DNA from: GCA-016699445 sp964555055
Lineage (GTDB): Bacteria > UBA10199 > JACPAL01 > GCA-016699445
Direction: 5' to 3'
Length of the DNA stretch: 51,535 nucleotides
Assembly (NCBI GenBank): GCA_964555055.1
Contig: CAZKQW010000015.1
Span: 1 to 51,535 of the forward strand
Shown: positions 26,286-33,843 of the stretch, in pieces
How the letters are laid out: every line of letters begins with the position of its first letter
How positions within the stretch are numbered: the stretch's first letter is position 1
Translations under genes and position numbers: made by a program
The notes under the pieces: generated by a model
Told to the model about the DNA's origin: nothing
What the model saw: only the letters and a program-made list of their open reading frames with translations
Database searches by the model: none

Positions 26286-27209
26286 TCACTTTTCGGTAAT
26301 TTTTTGATGGATCTTACGGATGGCTTCCAAATCTTCTTCGTCCAATTTATTGGGAATATAGATATGGGGAATCACGTAGAGGTCTCCCGAGCCGGATTGA
26401 CCCAGGTGCGGCGCGCCCTTCCCGGGGATGCGGAACTTCTTGCCCGACGAAGTCCCTGGAGGGATTTTTAAATTAATCGCGCCGTCCAGAGTCGGCACCT
26501 TCATCGTATCGCCTAAGATCGCTTGCGTAAACGTGATGGGAATCTCCTCGAAGATGTCGTCTTCCTCGCGCGTGAAAAGCTGATGCGGCGCCACGCGGAC
26601 CTTGATGTAGAGATCGCCGCCGTTTCCCTTGCCGGAAATCCGGATCTTACCGCCGTCCCGAATCCCAGCCGGGATTTTCACGTCGATCTTCTCTTCGCGC
26701 CCGCCTCTATTCAACGTTAGACGGCGCGTTCCTCCTTTGACGGATTCCTCGAAGGCGATCTCGATGGACGTCTCGACGTCCGCGTCTTGGGCTTCCTGCA
26801 TGTAATCCGAAAAAGGGTTCGAGGCCCTCCGGCCTTTCGATGTCCGCCCGGTACTGAAACCTCCACCGCCGAACAAATCGCCGAAAATATCGCCGATGTT
26901 GAAATCCGCGCCTCCTTGGGCTCCGGATTGGTTATTCCATGTGTAGGCCCTATGGGCATAGCCCTGGCCACCGCCGCCCCCGAACCCTGAAAAATCCGCG
27001 GATCCGAATTGATCGTATTTCTTTCTTTTTTCGGCGTCTCCCAAGACTTCATAGGCTTCGGTCACTTCCTTGAACTTCTCTTCGGCCTTTTTATCCCCCT
27101 TGTTCACGTCCGGGTGGTATTTCTTGGCGAGCTTGCGGTAACTTTTCTTGATCTCGTCGTCGGAGGCGGTGCGGCCGACCTCGAGGGTCTTGTAGTAGTC
27201 TTTAGACAT
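26286..27209 (-). CDS. CbpA-like DnaJ co-chaperone (no zinc finger)
   Basis: A 307-residue J-domain protein. The J domain (residues 1-70) opens with MSKDYYKTLEVG and holds the HPD motif in KKYHPDVNKG, which stimulates the ATPase of DnaK. A glycine/phenylalanine-rich linker follows (FSGFGGGGGQGY), and then two beta-rich substrate-binding domains (GGTRRLTLNRGGREEKIDVKIPAGIRDG and LPTLDGAINLKIPPGTSSGKKFRIPGKG-type segments). The zinc finger of classical DnaJ is missing, so it belongs to the type II CbpA/DnaJ class. An ATG four codons upstream is an alternative start. A classical dnaJ lies at 40469-41551 in this window, so the cell has two. Confidence 0.92.
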   Translation of the reverse strand: MSKDYYKTLEVGRTASDDEIKKSYRKLAKKYHPDVNKGDKKAEEKFKEVTEAYEVLGDAEKRKKYDQFGSADFSGFGGGGGQGYAHRAYTWNNQSGAQGGADFNIGDIFGDLFGGGGFSTGRTSKGRRASNPFSDYMQEAQDADVETSIEIAFEESVKGGTRRLTLNRGGREEKIDVKIPAGIRDGGKIRISGKGNGGDLYIKVRVAPHQLFTREEDDIFEEIPITFTQAILGDTMKVPTLDGAINLKIPPGTSSGKKFRIPGKGAPHLGQSGSGDLYVIPHIYIPNKLDEEDLEAIRKIHQKITEK

Positions 27210-27350
27210 AGTCCGTCTCATTTAATCAGGGATACGAAGAGTGCAAGGTTTATAGGATCCACAAAGACCCAGAGAAAGGATCACACCCGTCGATCCCGAA
27301 AAGGGAAAAAAACAGGAAACTTTTTCGGTGAAGGGACGAAATACCGTGAA

Positions 27351-28553
27351 ATGACCTCGCAAATCGTAAAAACCGCATTTCCAAGCATCAGCCAACCCGC
27401 GGTCGTCCCCTATTCCGTCAAAGCCACTTTGCTGGCAATCGGTAAAGTCCAGAAGGAGACCGGGTTTCAGGTCGTCGGCCCATTCGAAAGAAGGCTTTTA
27501 TTATTGAGGGAATTGGTGTCGGCTTCGGCGAGGAAAAACTCTTGGACGCGATTGATCGACGTGGTTCGCGACACGGACCGTTTGGGCTCTTTGGATTGGA
27601 GCTCTTGGGATCAAGCGTGTCGACGCACCAAAGATATTCTCCTGCACCCGGAGGAAGTCCTGCCCACCGTCGCAGGGTTTAAAAAAACGGTCATCCATAC
27701 GACCCAGAAGTCAGCTTTCTTAGATGAGTCGTGCCATCCCACGGGCATCCTGGCGCCCCAAAAGTGCCTGCAAACCACCGATTCGCTTTCCCGTCTCCTT
27801 GGAGACAGGGCCTACGATCGCTATATTTACGACCCCACTCGGCTAGGATCTTCTGAAAAAGCAGTCCTAAGCGATAGGGTCGGCCCCCGCCTCCGCGAGA
27901 CAGGGACACTCTTCGATCCCGAGGGAACAGGCTCAGGTTCCTTCTGGATCCCGCATCCCGATTCCATGGCCTCTACCGGCTCCACGCTGGCGTTGGCCGC
28001 ACCCGACACGGCGGAAAGGCCTGGCCTAAGCTTGACCATCGGTGATCTTTCGAACCTGCGAGAGCACCGCATCGCCAAAAGTCTGCTCGCGGGAGTGCTA
28101 GGATCCCATTTCGGCATGGATTTTTTGGGGGAGGCGAAGCCTCTTCACCGCGGTCTCCATCTGTATGTGACGAGCGACCCATTACGTTCTCCTCGTCGCC
28201 CCGTGAACGCGAACGATATCGAAATGAGGATGGACGGAGAAGACTTTAAGATACAAGCGACCCTTCCGGCCCGTTCCACCCTACAGGCCATGGAATCGTG
28301 GGCACGTGAGCACGGCACGCCCGATATCGACGAGTTATTGGCTTTGAGCACATCCTGTCTAAGTTTATCCCTCAAGGTCTATGGCACTTATTTTGACACC
28401 GATGAAAACCGGATAGCGCGCCTCTTTGGTTCCGTCGTGCCCGCCATAGCCCTCTTAGCCGCCCATTCTTTCCTCGATCAAGTCGACTTCCATGCCGTCA
28501 GGGACTTCTCCCTTCGAAGGCCGTCCCCCGAACTCTCGATCCAAAACAGATGA
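27351..28553 (+). CDS. Orphan protein, 400 residues (first of a pair)
   Basis: I recognise no family. The ATG at 27351 is chosen because the frame upstream of it runs antisense through the dnaJ-like gene and holds no domain; the ribosome binding site is weak. There is no signal peptide and no membrane helix until a hydrophobic patch near the C-terminus (SVVPAIALLAAHSFL, about residues 360-375). The N-terminal half is basic and helical; the middle (about 185-215) has a glycine/serine-rich stretch (GTGSGSFWIPHPDSMASTGS). The next gene begins 13 bases after its stop, so the two form a probable operon. Function unknown. Confidence 0.65.
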   Translation: MTSQIVKTAFPSISQPAVVPYSVKATLLAIGKVQKETGFQVVGPFERRLLLLRELVSASARKNSWTRLIDVVRDTDRLGSLDWSSWDQACRRTKDILLHPEEVLPTVAGFKKTVIHTTQKSAFLDESCHPTGILAPQKCLQTTDSLSRLLGDRAYDRYIYDPTRLGSSEKAVLSDRVGPRLRETGTLFDPEGTGSGSFWIPHPDSMASTGSTLALAAPDTAERPGLSLTIGDLSNLREHRIAKSLLAGVLGSHFGMDFLGEAKPLHRGLHLYVTSDPLRSPRRPVNANDIEMRMDGEDFKIQATLPARSTLQAMESWAREHGTPDIDELLALSTSCLSLSLKVYGTYFDTDENRIARLFGSVVPAIALLAAHSFLDQVDFHAVRDFSLRRPSPELSIQNR

Positions 28554-28566
28554 AAAGAAGGGAAAC

Positions 28567-30024
28567 ATGGTATTATCAACGGCAATCACCCACACTCTAG
28601 CCCTCTTGGAAGGAACCCCAAATTCTCCCCATCTTTTCATTGCCCTTAGGGAAGCTCAGGAACGTCTCGATCGTGCCGACAATCAGGGTTGTGCGCTTAA
28701 TTCTCATAGCCGGAGCATCGGGGGTCGGGACGCTTTGCATGGAGCGGTTTCTGAAGTGGCTTTGGCGGTCTCCGCTTGTGTGAAGGACGGCTCCCCTCAA
28801 ACGGCAAGGGGCATTCTTTTATGGGCCACGCCGGAAGCGTTGAAACAGCAAACTACCCAAATTGCTCAGACGCTATGGCGGTATTGCATCCTCGGCTACT
28901 TAAACGAGGAACCGCGCACTTCGGATAAACACGTCTTAAAGATGATCGCCGGAGCCCTGCGGGTCGAGGCTGAAAGCCCTCCCGGCACCTCAAGACCGAT
29001 GCAGGATGCTGATGCTCCAGAGGCTCTCTGCGCCGCCGAGACGTGGCAAGACGTCGCTCGAGACCTGCATGAGAAATGCGCGGATGGGAATCCATTGCCC
29101 TTTTTAAGACTTCTCTCCAAGCTTACGCGAGAGGGCAGCCTTTCCCGCCCCGCTATGAACGCCCTCCTCTTCTGCATACGGATGATCGAATCGCCTTATC
29201 TTTATCAAGAGGTGCCTACTGTCGTCGATTGGGACGGCCTCATCGCCAAATCCGTCTCCGACCGCAGGGCTTTCAGGGCCTTTTGGGAACTGCAAGCGGT
29301 GGCGCGGGATGCTCCGTCCATCGGAAGAATGATAGATCGTCTCTTGATCGAATCGGAACCGGAACAAACCTTGAAGAAAGCGATTGGCGACATTCCAGCT
29401 CGCTCGACGCGGATGATAAGGGTCGGCTACACGAACAAAGGACCGACCCACCGTAGATTGACAACGATCGTAAGAGGTCTCACGCCATTTTTGGATGAAG
29501 GAAAAACAGTGGGACAGATCCTGGCGAAACTAGAAGGGGATGCCGAAGAAGACATGTCTCATAACGAACGTTGCTGGAGCGGCGGCGTTCAGGGATGGCG
29601 TCGCGTCGATTTAAGGAAAGGACTGAAAGAGCTTCTGAATCGTTTTTTCCGCACCCCTTCCTTAAAACAAATCGGTCCGGGCGAGGCAAAAGCGGGTGAA
29701 ACCGTCGCCGAGGCTTTGCGAAACTGCCTACGGAATTTACGTGCCAGCGGGTTCTCTTCCATCGTGGCATCCAAAAATCTTGAGTCCCGCCTCGAAGACG
29801 CCGTTCGACGCGACGGCATGGGTATCATCGCTTACTGCGAGCTTCTCGTTATTTTAAACGATTATCGATATCATTTTTCGAGAAAAGGGACTCACCCCAC
29901 TGTCATTCCAATCCTAGACACCGCCATCGAAGCCCTTTTAGGGCTTTCGTTTAACGCTCACCACAGCCATACTGGAGATAGACAGAATAATTTTCACCCG
30001 AAAGACGGGACCTTGACTGCCTAG
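28567..30024 (+). CDS. Orphan helical protein, 485 residues (second of a pair)
   Basis: I recognise no family. The ATG at 28567 follows GAAGGGAAAC, a reasonable ribosome binding site, and lies 13 bases after the stop of the preceding orphan. It has no export signal and no membrane segment. Much of it looks like stacked amphipathic helices (TQIAQTLWRYCILGYL, FLRLLSKLTREG, AEALRNCLRNLRASG), with a cluster of basic and aromatic residues near 300-370 (TNKGPTHRRLTTIVRGL, CWSGGVQGWRRVDLRKGLKELLNRFF). Cysteines are scattered without a zinc pattern. A dispersed repeat begins right at its stop codon. Function unknown; linkage suggests joint action with its neighbour. Confidence 0.65.
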   Translation: MVLSTAITHTLALLEGTPNSPHLFIALREAQERLDRADNQGCALNSHSRSIGGRDALHGAVSEVALAVSACVKDGSPQTARGILLWATPEALKQQTTQIAQTLWRYCILGYLNEEPRTSDKHVLKMIAGALRVEAESPPGTSRPMQDADAPEALCAAETWQDVARDLHEKCADGNPLPFLRLLSKLTREGSLSRPAMNALLFCIRMIESPYLYQEVPTVVDWDGLIAKSVSDRRAFRAFWELQAVARDAPSIGRMIDRLLIESEPEQTLKKAIGDIPARSTRMIRVGYTNKGPTHRRLTTIVRGLTPFLDEGKTVGQILAKLEGDAEEDMSHNERCWSGGVQGWRRVDLRKGLKELLNRFFRTPSLKQIGPGEAKAGETVAEALRNCLRNLRASGFSSIVASKNLESRLEDAVRRDGMGIIAYCELLVILNDYRYHFSRKGTHPTVIPILDTAIEALLGLSFNAHHSHTGDRQNNFHPKDGTLTA

Positions 30025-30113
30025 TCGTCCGTATAGCCTATAAATGCGTGGCCGGCACAACAGGGCCACATAGAGAGCACTCTCACGACATCGTCTATGT
30101 ATGGCCCGGTTAG
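30023..30113 (+). repeat. Dispersed intergenic element, copy A
   Basis: This 91-base stretch starts at the stop codon of the upstream orphan gene. Its reverse complement is clearly related to 49374-49455. Conserved blocks, in this orientation, are AGTCGTCCGTA, CTATAAATGCG, GCACAACAGGGCC, CATAG and CGTCTA, ending with GGTTAG or TGTTAG. Differences are mainly transitions and small gaps. In this copy GTGGCC and GGCCAC could form a hairpin over a ten-base loop, but that pairing is not kept in copy B. No reading frame is present. It may be a small mobile element or a small RNA gene. Confidence 0.7.
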
Positions 30114-30214
30114 CAAAGGAAGATCCTACCAGACGGCCATGCAATCACTTCATGGGGAAATGTTTTATACGTTTTTTTTTGCGAAAAATCGGATGTTACC
30201 GAGGAAAAAGAAAA

Positions 30215-30286
30215 AGCGGGAGACGGGACTTGAACCCGCGACATCCACCTTGGCAAGGTGGCGCTCTACCACTGAGCTACTCCCGC
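30215..30286 (-). tRNA. tRNA-Gly (anticodon GCC)
   Basis: Read on the minus strand the gene folds as a normal cloverleaf: acceptor GCGGGAG paired with CTCCCGC, D-arm GCTC-AGTGGTA-GAGC, anticodon stem CCACC/GGTGG with loop TTGCCAA, and T-arm GCGGG-TTCAAGT-CCCGT. The anticodon GCC reads glycine codons GGC and GGT. CCA is not encoded; T-rich sequence (TTTTTCTTTTT) follows at once and may serve as terminator. The first bases of the tRNA gene are repeated twice more upstream in the tandem repeat at 30275-30427. Confidence 0.97.
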
Positions 30287-30427
30287 ATAATCAATGACAC
30301 GAACTGCCCACTGCCAGCCGGAGGCTGATCCGCCTTTGGCGGAAGCTACTCCCGCATAATCAATGACACGAACTGCCCACTGCCAGCCGGAGGCTGGTCC
30401 GCCTCTGGCGGTAGCTACTCCCGCATA
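30275..30427 (-). repeat. 69-bp tandem repeat derived from the tRNA-Gly 5' end, with REP-like hairpins
   Basis: Two full 69-base units lie at 30275-30343 and 30344-30412, and a 15-base third copy at 30413-30427. Each unit starts (plus strand) with AGCTACTCCCGCATA, which in the first unit is the 5' end of the tRNA-Gly gene. The rest of the unit holds two adjacent hairpins: CAGCC-GGA-GGCTG and TCCGCC-TTT-GGCGGA (TCT in the second copy). The two full units differ at three positions. The structure looks like repeated insertion or slippage of a REP-like double hairpin next to the tRNA. A primary tRNA transcript starting upstream would contain all copies. Confidence 0.9.
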
Positions 30428-30444
30428 CCGCTAAAGAAGGGCCG

Positions 30445-30472
30445 GCATTAGCATAAGATTTTGTTTTGTCAA
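30445..30472 (-). promoter_or_regulatory. Candidate tRNA-Gly promoter upstream of the tandem repeat
   Basis: On the minus strand, TTGACA (30472-30467) is followed after 16 bases by TAATGC (30450-30445), with TG one base before the -10 box. If used, transcription starts near 30437 and the leader carries the two extra tRNA-5'-end copies before the tRNA. The -10 box is weak. Bases 30025-30501 hold only the repeats, the tRNA and this site; no coding sequence was found there. Confidence 0.4.
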
Positions 30473-30501
30473 ACTTCGATTGCTTCGATACAATTCCAAC
30501 C

Positions 30502-31410
30502 GTGTTTTCCTTCTTTAACCTGCTTTTTAACGTCGCCTTCGACCCCCTTTACTTTCGGGAGATCGCTCATAACCCGAAACCCACATCCTTTAAATTTTTC
30601 CTGGCCTTCACTTTTTTACAGGGTTTCGTTTTCAGCGCCATCGCGTTGGGTATTGTTTGGAGCCGTTATGACGACACGATCGACATGATGGAAAGGATCG
30701 CTCCCCGCTTCTCCATCACCCTCGACAAGAAAACCCTAAAGCTCGATTCCATCCCCCAACCTCTTCGTTTCGACCTTACAGGCTTTCCCGTCACCATCGA
30801 TACGACCGAACAAACTAAGCTCTCAGGCCCAGGGCTCGGCCTCCTTCTGTCCAAAAACGCGGCTTTCGTAAAATACGACGCCTCAAAACCCATCCAACCT
30901 TTGCCGTATTTCCTCTTCCCTAAGTTCCAGATTTCCGCGGATCAGCTGATAAATTATTTGAAGAACCACAAAGAATCCCTTCTTCTGAAGCTCTTCGCCT
31001 TCAGCGTCTTGATTGCATTTCCATCGTTTTGGTTTTCGATTTTCCCACTGATCCCGTTCGTAGCCCTGCCTTTGTGGATGATCCTAAAAATCTTTCAGAG
31101 CCCTTTAAGCTTCGTGCAGACAGGGCGTTTAATGACGTTCTCAATGGTTTTACCGGCCGTCATCACAAGCTCTTTGGTATTCCTGGATCCGTCTCTGGTG
31201 GCTGAGAGTCTGTGGGCGTATCCGTTGTGGCTTCTGACGGTTCTGGTGGTAACGAGTCTGACTCTTCGTCCGTATCAACGTCAACAGGACCAGCTGATGG
31301 TACTGGGCTTGGAGAAACAGGCTCAGGCGAATCAACTGCTGGCGGGAACGGAACCCTCGGCTTCGTCGCGATCCCTTCCCTCGCGATCGCAAGTTTCTTC
31401 CGAGAAGTGA
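30502..31410 (+). CDS. DUF1189 family membrane protein
   Basis: A protein of about 302 residues with four or five membrane segments (around residues 27-50, 165-205, 215-235 and 240-262) and an extracytoplasmic loop between the first and second. The N-terminal FFNLLFNVAFDPLYFREIA and the following hydrophobic helix match the DUF1189 family, whose role is unknown. I chose GTG at 30502, because the family sequence starts there; TTG at 30466 is an alternative but overlaps the candidate tRNA promoter. The last 248 bases overlap the convergent mtgA frame on the other strand. A polar, serine-rich tail follows the final membrane helix. Confidence 0.75.
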   Translation: MFSFFNLLFNVAFDPLYFREIAHNPKPTSFKFFLAFTFLQGFVFSAIALGIVWSRYDDTIDMMERIAPRFSITLDKKTLKLDSIPQPLRFDLTGFPVTIDTTEQTKLSGPGLGLLLSKNAAFVKYDASKPIQPLPYFLFPKFQISADQLINYLKNHKESLLLKLFAFSVLIAFPSFWFSIFPLIPFVALPLWMILKIFQSPLSFVQTGRLMTFSMVLPAVITSSLVFLDPSLVAESLWAYPLWLLTVLVVTSLTLRPYQRQQDQLMVLGLEKQAQANQLLAGTEPSASSRSLPSRSQVSSEK

Positions 31411-32068
31411 TCAATCCCAATCGCGCGGCGATCAAAGATTCCCTCTTTTTTACATACCTCGAAGGCGGCCGAGATCCCCATTTAGAAGGGTTGGGTATGA
31501 TCGCCGCTAAAAACAAAGCTTCTTCATGGCTCAGGTGGGCGGCCGATTTTTTGAAGTAATGTTGTGAGGCGGATTCCACACCGTAAACACCGGGGCCCCA
31601 CTCGATGACGTTCAGGTAAATCTCCAAAAGTCTTTCCTTCGATAGGATTTTCTCGACGCCTAAAGCCAACCCCACCTCCAACGCCTTGCGCAGAAGGAAT
31701 TTCCGCTTGGGTAGATAGAGGTTCTTCATCAATTGCATCGTAATCGTCGAAGAACCTCGGAGAAATTTTCGCTTCTTCAGGTCTTTTTCAAGGGATTTAC
31801 GCATCTCATCCCAATCAACTCCTTCATGCTCGTAAAACCGACCGTCTTCGGCGGCGATGACGGTCTGTTGGAGATGTTTCGAGATCTTGGAAAGCGGCAC
31901 CCATATCTGTTCCGGAGAGAAATCACCGTTGAGAGCCATCATCATCGTCCATTGGGGATTCACGAAACGAAGCTGGGAAAGCGGGATCGCTAAACTCACA
32001 AGGATCCCTAAAAGCGCCACCATCAACGTAGAGAAGAGCAGGAACATGTGCAGGACAAACCTTGACAT
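31163..32068 (-). CDS. mtgA: Monofunctional biosynthetic peptidoglycan transglycosylase
   Basis: A 301-residue glycosyltransferase of family GT51 that polymerises lipid II into glycan strands. It has one N-terminal membrane anchor (residues 4-30), the catalytic E74 in IAAEDGRFYEHEG, and the further motifs RGSSTITMQLMKNLYL, LEIYLNVIEWGPGVYGVESASQHYF and EEALFLAAIIPNPSKW. After about residue 225 the enzyme is followed by a proline/serine/aspartate-rich, probably disordered tail of about 70 residues not usual in MtgA. That tail lies opposite the 3' end of the DUF1189 gene. The stop could be real, since no closer in-frame stop exists. Confidence 0.93.
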   Translation of the reverse strand: MSRFVLHMFLLFSTLMVALLGILVSLAIPLSQLRFVNPQWTMMMALNGDFSPEQIWVPLSKISKHLQQTVIAAEDGRFYEHEGVDWDEMRKSLEKDLKKRKFLRGSSTITMQLMKNLYLPKRKFLLRKALEVGLALGVEKILSKERLLEIYLNVIEWGPGVYGVESASQHYFKKSAAHLSHEEALFLAAIIPNPSKWGSRPPSRYVKKRESLIAARLGLITSRKKLAIAREGIATKPRVPFPPAVDSPEPVSPSPVPSAGPVDVDTDEESDSLPPEPSEATTDTPTDSQPPETDPGIPKSL

Positions 32069-32116
32069 GCGCTCGCCTCATCATGGATAGGCCCCCAAAT
32101 CAATGAAAGGATTGTT

Positions 32117-32677
32117 ATGTTGCCAGCAACTAAAATTCGCGTGGGCATGGCCCTTGTTATCGAAGGGGAACTGTATCGGGTATTGAAGGTCGACCATCTC
32201 ACTCCCGGCAACTTGCGCGCGAAAGTGATGACCCAACTCAGGAGTATGCGCACCGGTTTAAAAAACGAACACCGATTTCGCGCCGAGGATACGGTTGAAA
32301 AAGCCACGTTCGTCGAGAAGGAAATGGAATACCTCTACCAAGACGGCGAGCAATACGTTTTCATGGATACGACGACCTATGAGCAGTTTCATATGAATCA
32401 AGAAGAGCTCGGGAACGCCGTCCACTACTTACAGCCCAATACAAAAGTCACCGTCGAGCTTTACGAAGAACGACCGATTGGCGTCGAGTTGCCGGGAACG
32501 ATGATTCTAACCATCACCGACACCCAACCTCCCATGAAAGGCGCCACAGCTTCCGGTAGCGCGAAACCCGCTGTCTTAGAAAATGGGTTAACGGTGAAAG
32601 TGCCCCAATTCATTCAAACCGGCGACAAGATCAAAGTGGATACCTCTACTAACGAGTACGTAGAAAGAGCCGACTAG
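32117..32677 (+). CDS. efp: Elongation factor P
   Basis: A 186-residue EF-P, which enters the ribosomal E site to relieve stalling at proline runs. The N-terminal KOW-like domain, the central OB domain (DGEQYVFMDTTTYEQFHMNQEEL) and the C-terminal OB domain (KVPQFIQTGDKIKVDTSTNEYVERA) are complete. The loop that touches the P-site tRNA reads TPGNLRA: its tip residue is N32, where E. coli has the modified lysine and EarP-type proteins have arginine. No epmA, epmB or earP gene is in the window. AAAGG lies six bases before the ATG at 32117. It is divergent from mtgA. Confidence 0.96.
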   Translation: MLPATKIRVGMALVIEGELYRVLKVDHLTPGNLRAKVMTQLRSMRTGLKNEHRFRAEDTVEKATFVEKEMEYLYQDGEQYVFMDTTTYEQFHMNQEELGNAVHYLQPNTKVTVELYEERPIGVELPGTMILTITDTQPPMKGATASGSAKPAVLENGLTVKVPQFIQTGDKIKVDTSTNEYVERAD

Positions 32678-32810
32678 TCCCTTTGATTTTGAGGTAACCC
32701 CACCCCATCTCCGCTCTGGAAGCATTGCATTATCCCTATTTATTTCAATTACTTAAAGAGACTCCGCCATTGGCCTTGTGCTTGCTCTGTAGAGCCCTAG
32801 GGAGAACGAT

Positions 32811-33488
32811 ATGAAAAAAGGCTTTTTAGGGATCATCATCACGGTACTGGCCAGCAATCTGATCGGATGCGGCACATCAACCATCGAAAACAGGGCCGTC
32901 GATCTTCACGTTCAAAATAATACCCGAGCCGTTCTTCAGAAAAGCTGGGTGGGTCATGATCCTATCCCTTATTACATCAGTAATAACGTTCCTGAAGAGT
33001 TCGTACCGGTAATTCAAGAGGCCTTCCAAGATTGGGAAGAGGCCGTGGGACGCAGCTTGGTGGACTATCAAGGACGTACGGACGCGACGAAAAGCTGGGA
33101 CGACCGCAATGTTATCTCATGGAATCGTGAAGGCGATGAGGAAGGTCATTTAGGCATGACGTACCGTAAATTCAGCGGAAGCACGATCCTCGAAGCCGAC
33201 ATTGAGATCTTCCGGGATCCGGCGAGTTATGCGATCTTGACCTGCCCTAACGGCGCCTCCAACTGCCGCGTGCGCTCAGGCCATTACGACATTAAGACGA
33301 ATTTACTGCACGAGATGGGACATTTTTTCGGATTGGAACACACGTCCGCAGTCGGTTCCATTATGAATCAGCACTATGGCATCAATACGGTGGTTCATAA
33401 TTTGGACTCGGATTTGGTTGCCGAACTTCAGGACGTCTACGGTACGTACTTCGCCTCAAACGAGATCGACGCGCACACGACCAACTAG
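32811..33488 (+). CDS. Lipoprotein matrixin-like metalloprotease (metzincin)
   Basis: A 225-residue protein with a lipoprotein signal (lipobox LIGC, C20). The zinc-binding motif HEMGHFFGLEH occupies residues 167-177, with E168 as catalytic base, and the Met-turn SIMN follows (M185), the hallmark of metzincins of the M10 (matrixin) type. The segment IPYYISNNVPEEFVPVIQEAFQDWEEA is the usual start of the catalytic domain, so there is no long inhibitory propeptide. It should sit on the outer membrane or periplasmic face and cleave proteins there. AGGGAG precedes the ATG. A strong terminator follows at 33516. Confidence 0.9.
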   Translation: MKKGFLGIIITVLASNLIGCGTSTIENRAVDLHVQNNTRAVLQKSWVGHDPIPYYISNNVPEEFVPVIQEAFQDWEEAVGRSLVDYQGRTDATKSWDDRNVISWNREGDEEGHLGMTYRKFSGSTILEADIEIFRDPASYAILTCPNGASNCRVRSGHYDIKTNLLHEMGHFFGLEHTSAVGSIMNQHYGINTVVHNLDSDLVAELQDVYGTYFASNEIDAHTTN

Positions 33489-33515
33489 TCTCCCTCCTAA
33501 AGCGGTCAAACCGCG

Positions 33516-33556
33516 ATTCCCGGGCTTTGTGGTGAGCCCGGGAATTTTTATTTTTT
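33516..33556 (+). terminator. Rho-independent terminator after the metalloprotease gene
   Basis: An 11-base perfect stem ATTCCCGGGCT / AGCCCGGGAAT with an eight-base loop, followed by TTTTATTTTTT. It lies 28 bases after the stop and just before the end of the convergent dodecin gene. The A-poor opposite flank makes it mainly a plus-strand terminator. Confidence 0.9.
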
Positions 33557-33572
33557 GCCGACTTTTTTAGGC

Positions 33573-33779
33573 TTACTTTTCTTCTAGGACGAATGTGATG
33601 CGCAGTTCAACGCGGTAATCTTGGATGCGTCCGTTCACGACCTTGGCGTTTTGCCGGATGATCTCCAGACCCGTAATGCCTCGAAGCGTTTTCGCGGCTC
33701 GGCTAAGCCCTTGGCGAGCGGCATCTTCCCAACTTTCCTTAGACGAAGCGATGATTTCAGTGACGCGAGCGACGGCCAT
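33573..33779 (-). CDS. Dodecin family protein
   Basis: A 68-residue protein with the full dodecin pattern: VARVTEI at the start, SWEDAARQGLSRAAKTLRGITG in the helix, and a final VNGRIQDYRVELRITFVLE strand. Dodecins form hollow dodecamers that store flavins in many bacteria. The flavin-stacking tryptophan expected about two residues after the helix is not present; this protein reads GLEII there (residues 37-41) and has only W17. It may bind another ligand or belong to a non-flavin dodecin group. AAGGAGAG precedes the ATG. Confidence 0.9.
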   Translation of the reverse strand: MAVARVTEIIASSKESWEDAARQGLSRAAKTLRGITGLEIIRQNAKVVNGRIQDYRVELRITFVLEEK

Positions 33780-33843
33780 AAAGACTCTCCTTTTTTTTAG
33801 GAGGCTTAAGCCACTCTCCGCGATCTAGCTAGAAAAATGAAGC

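Noticed and set aside
27009..27350. Upstream extension of the 400-residue orphan
   Set aside because: It is antisense to the conserved J domain of the neighbouring DnaJ-like gene and carries no domain; the ATG at 27351 is the likely start.
30023..30113. Integron attC site
   Set aside because: The hairpin is present in only one copy, no GTTRRRY/RYYYAAC core pair was found, and no integrase is in the window.
30097..30328. Two overlapping plus-strand frames of 66-75 codons across the tRNA region
   Set aside because: They run antisense through the tRNA-Gly gene and the tandem repeat, have no ribosome binding site and no protein-like conservation.
31212..31559. Plus-strand frame of 115 codons, serine/glycine-rich
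   Set aside because: It is the third frame of the mtgA/DUF1189 overlap and runs antisense into the conserved MtgA catalytic domain; its low complexity mirrors the proline-rich MtgA tail.
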